DNA of 10,266 nucleotides from NCBI GenBank assembly GCA_003232445.1, contig QIJM01000356.1:1-10266 (forward strand), written 5' to 3'. Within the stretch, counting starts at the first letter, position 1; each line of letters opens with the position of its first letter. This DNA is from Paraglaciecola arctica (GTDB lineage: Bacteria; Pseudomonadota; Gammaproteobacteria; Enterobacterales; Alteromonadaceae). Of the stretch, positions 6,466 to 10,266 are shown piece by piece. The translations under genes were made by a program, and so were the position numbers. Below the pieces are notes generated by a model. It saw only the letters and a program-made list of their open reading frames with translations. It was not told the DNA's origin and searched no databases.

Positions 6466-6476
6466 GACACTGTCTA
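6448..6476 (-). promoter_or_regulatory. Promoter of the TetR/hydrolase unit
   Basis: On the minus strand, TAGACA (6471-6476, 5/6) and TATGTT (6448-6453, 4/6) are separated by exactly 17 bases, giving a start near 6441 and a leader of about 38 bases. The -35 lies in operator candidate 2. It overlaps the rightward promoter face to face, so the two cannot be occupied by polymerase together. Confidence 0.42.
6464..6476. promoter_or_regulatory. Operator candidate 2 (TTGACACTGTCTA)
   Basis: This dyad has the perfect core GACA-c-TGTC. It shares TTGACA and GTC with operator candidate 1, and centre-to-centre spacing is 27 bases. It covers the -35 of the leftward promoter and the start region of the rightward one. 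Confidence 0.5.
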
Positions 6477-6543
6477 GTTTAATTTTTTGTTAACAGTTTG
6501 GACTTTATACCATTAGTTTGAGTATCAACGCCATGGTTAACCC

Positions 6544-6549
6544 AAGGAG
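6544..6549 (+). promoter_or_regulatory. Shine-Dalgarno site that decides the isomerase start
   Basis: AAGGAG ends seven bases before the GTG at 6557, which is ideal spacing. The alternative starts TTG 6518 and ATG 6533 have no such site, and this sequence would fall inside their coding region. Confidence 0.75.
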
Positions 6550-6556
6550 AATACCT

Positions 6557-7408
6557 GTGTCTGATATCGATTTATCTGCGCTAGAAACTTTGTCGGTGAG
6601 TATCGAAAATCACATTGCTCATATCCAATTGAGCCGCCCCGAAACGCTTAACAGTATGCTGCCAGCGTTTTGGCGAGAACTACCCGCTGTTGTGAGAAAA
6701 ATTGATGCGCAGTCACAAGCACGGGTGATTGTGATTTCTTCACAAGGTAAACATTTTAGTGCGGGCATGGATTTGTCTGTTTTCACTAATATGGCTAAAG
6801 ATTTTCAAGGTGAGCCAGCAAGACGAGCTGAGCGCACCCGCCGACTGGTACTTGAATTACAAGACAGTTTTAATGCCCTTGAAGAAGTGCGTATGCCAGT
6901 GCTAGTGGCAGTGCAGGGTGGTGTGATAGGCGGTGCGGTGGATATGATCTGTGCAGCAGATAGTCGTTATTGTACCCAAGATGCTTATTTCACGATTAAA
7001 GAAATTGAGCTAGGTATGACTGCAGATGTAGGTACTTTGCAACGTTTACCTCATCTAATGCCACAAGGTTTGATCCGCGAATTGGCCTACACCGGGCGCA
7101 ATATGCCAAGTAGTGAAGCCAAAGAATGTGGTTTTATTAATCAAGTCTTTGCAGATCAACAAACTATGCTTGAAGGCGTGATGAAAATTGCTGCCAAGAT
7201 TGCTACGCATTCCCCAATGGCCGTGGCAGGCTGCAAAGAAATGATCAACTACACACGCGATCACAATGTATCAGACAGCTTAACTTACATGGCCACTTGG
7301 CAAAGTGGCATGTTCCAAATGCCTGATATACAAGAAGCCATGACCGCAGGGCAGCAAAAGCGCATGCCTGTGTACGCCGAACTACATAATAAATCATCTG
7401 GCATGTAA
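6557..7408 (+). CDS. Crotonase, delta(3,5)-delta(2,4)-dienoyl-CoA isomerase-like (ECH1-type)
   Basis: This enzyme probably moves the two double bonds of 3,5-dienoyl-CoA to the 2,4 position, an auxiliary step in beta-oxidation of fatty acids with odd-position double bonds. I start at GTG 6557 (283 residues) because of the AAGGAG upstream. An ATG at 6533 or TTG at 6518 would add 8 or 13 residues. The oxyanion-hole segment is HFSAGMDL (67-73). The ECH1-defining acids are all present with ECH1 spacing: D129 in GGAVD, E149 in TIKE and D157 in TADVGTLQRLP (positions 0, +20, +28 as in rat ECH1 D176/E196/D204). That separates it from plain enoyl-CoA hydratases, which use two glutamates. fadH follows after 34 bases, and FadH reduces exactly this enzyme's product. 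A divergent TetR gene probably regulates the pair. Substrate is inferred from family, not shown. Confidence 0.88.
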   Translation: MSDIDLSALETLSVSIENHIAHIQLSRPETLNSMLPAFWRELPAVVRKIDAQSQARVIVISSQGKHFSAGMDLSVFTNMAKDFQGEPARRAERTRRLVLELQDSFNALEEVRMPVLVAVQGGVIGGAVDMICAADSRYCTQDAYFTIKEIELGMTADVGTLQRLPHLMPQGLIRELAYTGRNMPSSEAKECGFINQVFADQQTMLEGVMKIAAKIATHSPMAVAGCKEMINYTRDHNVSDSLTYMATWQSGMFQMPDIQEAMTAGQQKRMPVYAELHNKSSGM

Positions 7409-7442
7409 TATGCCGTTAATGGATTATAGGAATACATTTTAA

Positions 7443-9491
7443 ATGACAGACAATACAGCGTTAGCGCAAGGCTTAGACATATACCCGAATCTACTTAAAC
7501 CTTTAGACTTGGGCTTCACTCAGCTCAAAAACCGCGTCTTGATGGGATCCATGCACACAGGATTAGAAGAGGCTCCCAATGGCCACGTACGTATGGCCGC
7601 TTATTTTGCCGAGCGAGCCAAGGGTGGCGTAGGCTTGATTGTCACAGGTGGAATAGGGCCAAATGATGAAGGCGCAACCCATAAAGATACCAGACGCTTA
7701 GATACCGATGAAGTCATAGCCGAACATAAAACTATTACCGATGCGGTACATGAGCATGGCAGCAAAATCTGCATGCAAATATTGCACACAGGCCGTTATG
7801 CCTATAATCCAGCCTTGGTTGCCCCATCTGCTGTACAAGCTCCAATCAACCCTTTTAAACCTAGGGCTTTGGATGCAGAAGGCATAGAAAAACAAATACA
7901 AGATTTTATTGATACCTCTATACAAGCGCAAAAAGCCGGTTACGATGGCGTAGAAATAATGGGTTCTGAGGGTTACTTCTTAAACCAATTTATCGCAGCC
8001 CGCACCAATCATAGAGATGATGAATGGGGCGGTTCATATCAAAATCGTATTCGTTTACCTTTAGAAGTGGTGCGCCGAGTGCGCCAAGCTGTGGGTGAAC
8101 ACTTTATTATTATTTATCGTTTATCAATGTTGGATTTGGTTGAAGGTGGTTCGACTTATGATGAAGTGGTTGAGCTAGGCCAAGCCATTGAAAAAGCAGG
8201 CGCTACTATTATTAATACCGGTATTGGTTGGCACGAAGCACGTATCCCAACTATTGCTACCAAAGTGCCTCGTGCAGCTTTTACTTGGGTAACAGCCAAA
8301 TTTAGAAAAGCCTTGTCTATACCTGTTATCACCTCAAACCGTATCAACACACCAGAAGTGGCAGAAGAGGTATTAGCCCGTGGTGATGCCGATATGGTAT
8401 CAATGGCTAGACCATTTTTAGCTGATCCTGAATTCGTATTAAAAACGATGGAAAATCGATCAGATGAAATTAATACCTGCATCGGGTGTAATCAGGCTTG
8501 TTTAGATCACGTATTTGAAGGGAAAACCAGTAGCTGTTTGGTTAACCCTCGTGCTTGTCATGAAACAGAGTGGGTCATTAAGCCGGCCACATCGGTAAAA
8601 AACATAGCAGTAGTAGGTGCGGGGCCAGCTGGCTTAGCTGCGGCTACTACAGCGGCGCAACGTGGTCACAAGGTTACCATTTTTGATTCTGCCAGTGAGC
8701 TTGGTGGGCAATTCAATATTGCTAAACAAATCCCTGGCAAAGAAGAGTTTTATGAAACACTTCGCTATTATGCTCGCCAGATGGAGTTGCATAATGTCAC
8801 AGTAAAACTCAATACTCGTGTTGATGCTAGCACCCTGAATAACAGTGAATTTGATGACGTGATAATTGCTACAGGTATTGCTCCGCGTATACCACCCATT
8901 GAAGGGATCGAACACAGTAAAGTGATGAGTTACATCGATGTGATTGTGGATAAAAAACCGGTGGGCAATAAAGTCGCCATCATAGGTGCCGGTGGTATTG
9001 GCTTTGATGTCTCTGAATATCTGTCCCATGCAGGCGAGTCTACCAGTCAAAATATTCCAGCCTTTATGAAAGAGTGGGGAATAGATATGACCTTTAACTC
9101 TCGAGGCGGGATTGAAGGTATTCAACCTGCTCCTACACCATCCCCTAGAGAGATCTATTTGTTACAGCGTAAATCAACGAAAGTCGGTAAAGGTTTAGGT
9201 AAAACCACTGGCTGGGTGCATAGAGCAGGTCTGCTAAGTAAAGGCGTAAGTATGCTGGCGGGTGTCGAGTATCTAAAAATTGATGATGCTGGTTTGCATA
9301 TTAAAGTGAATGATAACGTGCAGGTATTGGAAGTAGATAACGTGGTTATTTGCGCCGGTCAAGAGCCTCTTAGGGAATTGGTAGACGGTTTAACTAAACC
9401 TCATCACTTAATAGGTGGTGCCGATGTGGCAACAGAATTAGATGCTAAGCGGGCAATTAATCAAGGAACGCGATTAGCCGCCGAATTATAA
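7443..9491 (+). CDS. fadH: 2,4-dienoyl-CoA reductase (NADPH), FadH
   Basis: FadH reduces 2,4-dienoyl-CoA with NADPH so that unsaturated fatty acids can re-enter beta-oxidation. It carries FMN, FAD and a [4Fe-4S] cluster. The 682-residue protein aligns by eye with E. coli FadH along its length, with about 12 extra residues at the N-terminus. The N-terminal TIM barrel (about 15-370) has the catalytic candidates Y178 (SEGYFL) and H264 (GWHEARIP), each offset by 12 from E. coli Y166 and H252. The cluster cysteines are C346, C349, C353 and C365 (CIGCNQAC...SSC). An FAD site VVGAGPAG (390-397) and a second dinucleotide fold AIIGAGGIGFD follow. The stretches FNIAKQIPGKEEFYETLRYY and GLGKTTGW are near-identical to E. 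coli. AGGAA lies about ten bases before the ATG. The gene is second in the operon with the isomerase and ends at a hairpin terminator. Confidence 0.97.
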   Translation: MTDNTALAQGLDIYPNLLKPLDLGFTQLKNRVLMGSMHTGLEEAPNGHVRMAAYFAERAKGGVGLIVTGGIGPNDEGATHKDTRRLDTDEVIAEHKTITDAVHEHGSKICMQILHTGRYAYNPALVAPSAVQAPINPFKPRALDAEGIEKQIQDFIDTSIQAQKAGYDGVEIMGSEGYFLNQFIAARTNHRDDEWGGSYQNRIRLPLEVVRRVRQAVGEHFIIIYRLSMLDLVEGGSTYDEVVELGQAIEKAGATIINTGIGWHEARIPTIATKVPRAAFTWVTAKFRKALSIPVITSNRINTPEVAEEVLARGDADMVSMARPFLADPEFVLKTMENRSDEINTCIGCNQACLDHVFEGKTSSCLVNPRACHETEWVIKPATSVKNIAVVGAGPAGLAAATTAAQRGHKVTIFDSASELGGQFNIAKQIPGKEEFYETLRYYARQMELHNVTVKLNTRVDASTLNNSEFDDVIIATGIAPRIPPIEGIEHSKVMSYIDVIVDKKPVGNKVAIIGAGGIGFDVSEYLSHAGESTSQNIPAFMKEWGIDMTFNSRGGIEGIQPAPTPSPREIYLLQRKSTKVGKGLGKTTGWVHRAGLLSKGVSMLAGVEYLKIDDAGLHIKVNDNVQVLEVDNVVICAGQEPLRELVDGLTKPHHLIGGADVATELDAKRAINQGTRLAAEL

Positions 9492-9511
9492 ATTAACATT
9501 TTTTAAGAGAT

Positions 9512-9546
9512 ACAAAAGAGCCGGTTCTGTGGATCGGCTTTTTTGT
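9512..9546 (+). terminator. Terminator after fadH, overlapping the start of the M16 gene
   Basis: ACAAAAGAGCCGGTTC (9512-9527) pairs with GGATCGGCTTTTTTGT (9531-9546) across a TGT loop, with three G-T wobbles, and carries a T6 run in its right arm. It lies 21 bases after the fadH stop. Its left arm holds the AGAG ribosome site and its loop starts the GTG proposed for the next gene, so it may also hide that site in mRNA. Confidence 0.75.
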
Positions 9547-10266
9547 CTTTATTGGCGTACTACTGAGTATTACTCTGCTCGCGTCACCTTTGGCTTTTGC
9601 CAAAAACAAGTTTGAAAAAGTTACCGAAGTTGAAGGGATCAGTGAATATCATTTCGATAACGGCTTACGTGTTTTATTGTTTCCAGACCAAACTAAAGAA
9701 ACCGTAACCGTCAACGTTACTTATCATGTAGGTTCAAAACATGAAAATTATGGTGAAACCGGCATGGCTCACCTGTTGGAACATTTGGTATTCAAAGGTA
9801 GCCCAAAACATAAAGATATCCCCGCAGAGTTGAGCTCTCATGGTGCCCGCCCTAATGGCACTACTTGGACTGACCGTACTAACTACTATGAAACTTTCTC
9901 AGCCACAGAAGAAAATATTAATTGGGCGCTGAGCATGGAATCAGATCGTATGGTCAATTCGTTTATTGCCAAAAAAGATCTCGATAGTGAGATGACAGTG
10001 GTTCGCAACGAATTTGAGCGTGGTGAAAATAGCCCGTTTCGTATTACCTTACAAAAAATGGCCGCATCGGCCTATATGTGGCATAACTACGGGAAATCGA
10101 CTATCGGCGCACGTTCTGACCTAGAAAATGTGCCAATTGACCGGTTGAAAGCTTTTTACAAAATGTATTATCAGCCAGACAACGCAACCCTTATTGTGGC
10201 GGGTAAGTTTGAAGAAGCAGATATGATTGGATTAGTGGATAAATACTTTTCACCTATTCCAAAACC
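9529..10266 (+). CDS. M16 family zinc peptidase, exported (3' end outside window; start region needs a frameshift)
   Basis: The main frame (codons at 9602, 9605, ...) is open to the right edge and encodes the N-terminal part of a pitrilysin/insulinase-family zinc peptidase: YHFDNGLRVLL, YHVGSKHE, the inverted zinc motif HLLEH (9770-9784) and the downstream glutamate in VRNEFE (codon 9=10010, 76 residues after the last zinc histidine). A hydrophobic signal sequence ending LLASPLAFA before KNKFEKV directs it to the periplasm. Continued upstream, however, this frame has no ATG, GTG or usable TTG before a stop at 9494. A GTG at 9529, eight bases after AGAG, reads MDRLF and would join the signal peptide perfectly if the T6 run at 9539-9544 had five Ts. 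So this is a sequencing error, a true frameshift, slippage, or a rare CTG (9527) start. The coordinates given use the GTG. Confidence 0.8.

Noticed and set aside
6518..6556. TTG 6518 or ATG 6533 as the isomerase start
   Set aside because: Neither has a ribosome site, while AAGGAG sits seven bases before GTG 6557. ATG 6533 cannot be fully excluded.
8156..8482. 108-codon open frame on the minus strand inside fadH
   Set aside because: It is opposite the conserved FadH barrel and its composition is that of a complementary frame; no independent support.
8634..9125. 163-codon open frame on the minus strand inside fadH
   Set aside because: It lies wholly opposite well-conserved FadH coding sequence, has no family motifs and no ribosome site or promoter; it is a shadow frame.
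1..10266. Defence island, prophage or other novel multi-gene system
   Set aside because: All ten genes fall into known housekeeping, motility, stress, peptidase or fatty-acid families; no integrase, transposase or unknown multi-gene cluster is present.

Overview
The window looks like ordinary chromosomal DNA of a marine gammaproteobacterium of the Alteromonadales (Alteromonas / Glaciecola / Paraglaciecola type). The reasons are the MotY flagellar protein of sodium-driven polar motors placed divergently to RNase T (an arrangement I recall from Vibrio), FadH and RNase T sequences close to the gammaproteobacterial forms, moderate-to-low GC, and a short palindromic repeat of a kind I recall from Alteromonadales genomes. 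The genus is inferred from family knowledge, not from a search.

Left part (1-3174). The 3' portion of an exported M1 aminopeptidase of the leukotriene-A4-hydrolase type (+) meets a bacterioferritin-associated ferredoxin gene bfd (-) at an 18-bp bidirectional terminator. bfd has a strong Fur-box candidate over its promoter. The 371-bp gap that follows holds the bfd promoter and Fur site, a probable peroxiredoxin promoter with a dyad in its spacer, and a 106-bp palindromic repeat. A typical 2-Cys peroxiredoxin (+) follows. It ends at a second bidirectional terminator shared with rnt.

Middle (3172-5747). rnt (RNase T, -) and motY (+) diverge from a 159-bp gap. That gap carries a good match to a sigma-28 (FliA) flagellar promoter for motY. 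motY converges on an alpha/beta hydrolase gene (-) with no terminator that I can see.

Right part (4890-10266). A TetR-family regulator and the alpha/beta hydrolase form a probable two-gene unit (-). It is divergent from a two-gene unit (+) that encodes a delta(3,5)-delta(2,4)-dienoyl-CoA isomerase-like crotonase and the 2,4-dienoyl-CoA reductase FadH. The two enzymes make a coherent auxiliary beta-oxidation module for unsaturated acyl chains with odd-position double bonds. The intergenic region has two related TTGACA..TGTCAA-type dyads, each covering the -35 element of one of two face-to-face promoters, which suggests that the TetR protein controls both units. After the fadH terminator an exported M16 zinc peptidase begins and runs off the window. 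It has no conventional in-frame start codon. One T fewer in a T6 run would join a GTG start to a good signal peptide.

I found no RNA gene, CRISPR array, insertion sequence or prophage, and nothing that amounts to a wholly new system. The points most worth a second look are the dienoyl-CoA module with its operator architecture, the broken or slippery start of the M16 gene, and the repeat inside the peroxiredoxin leader.
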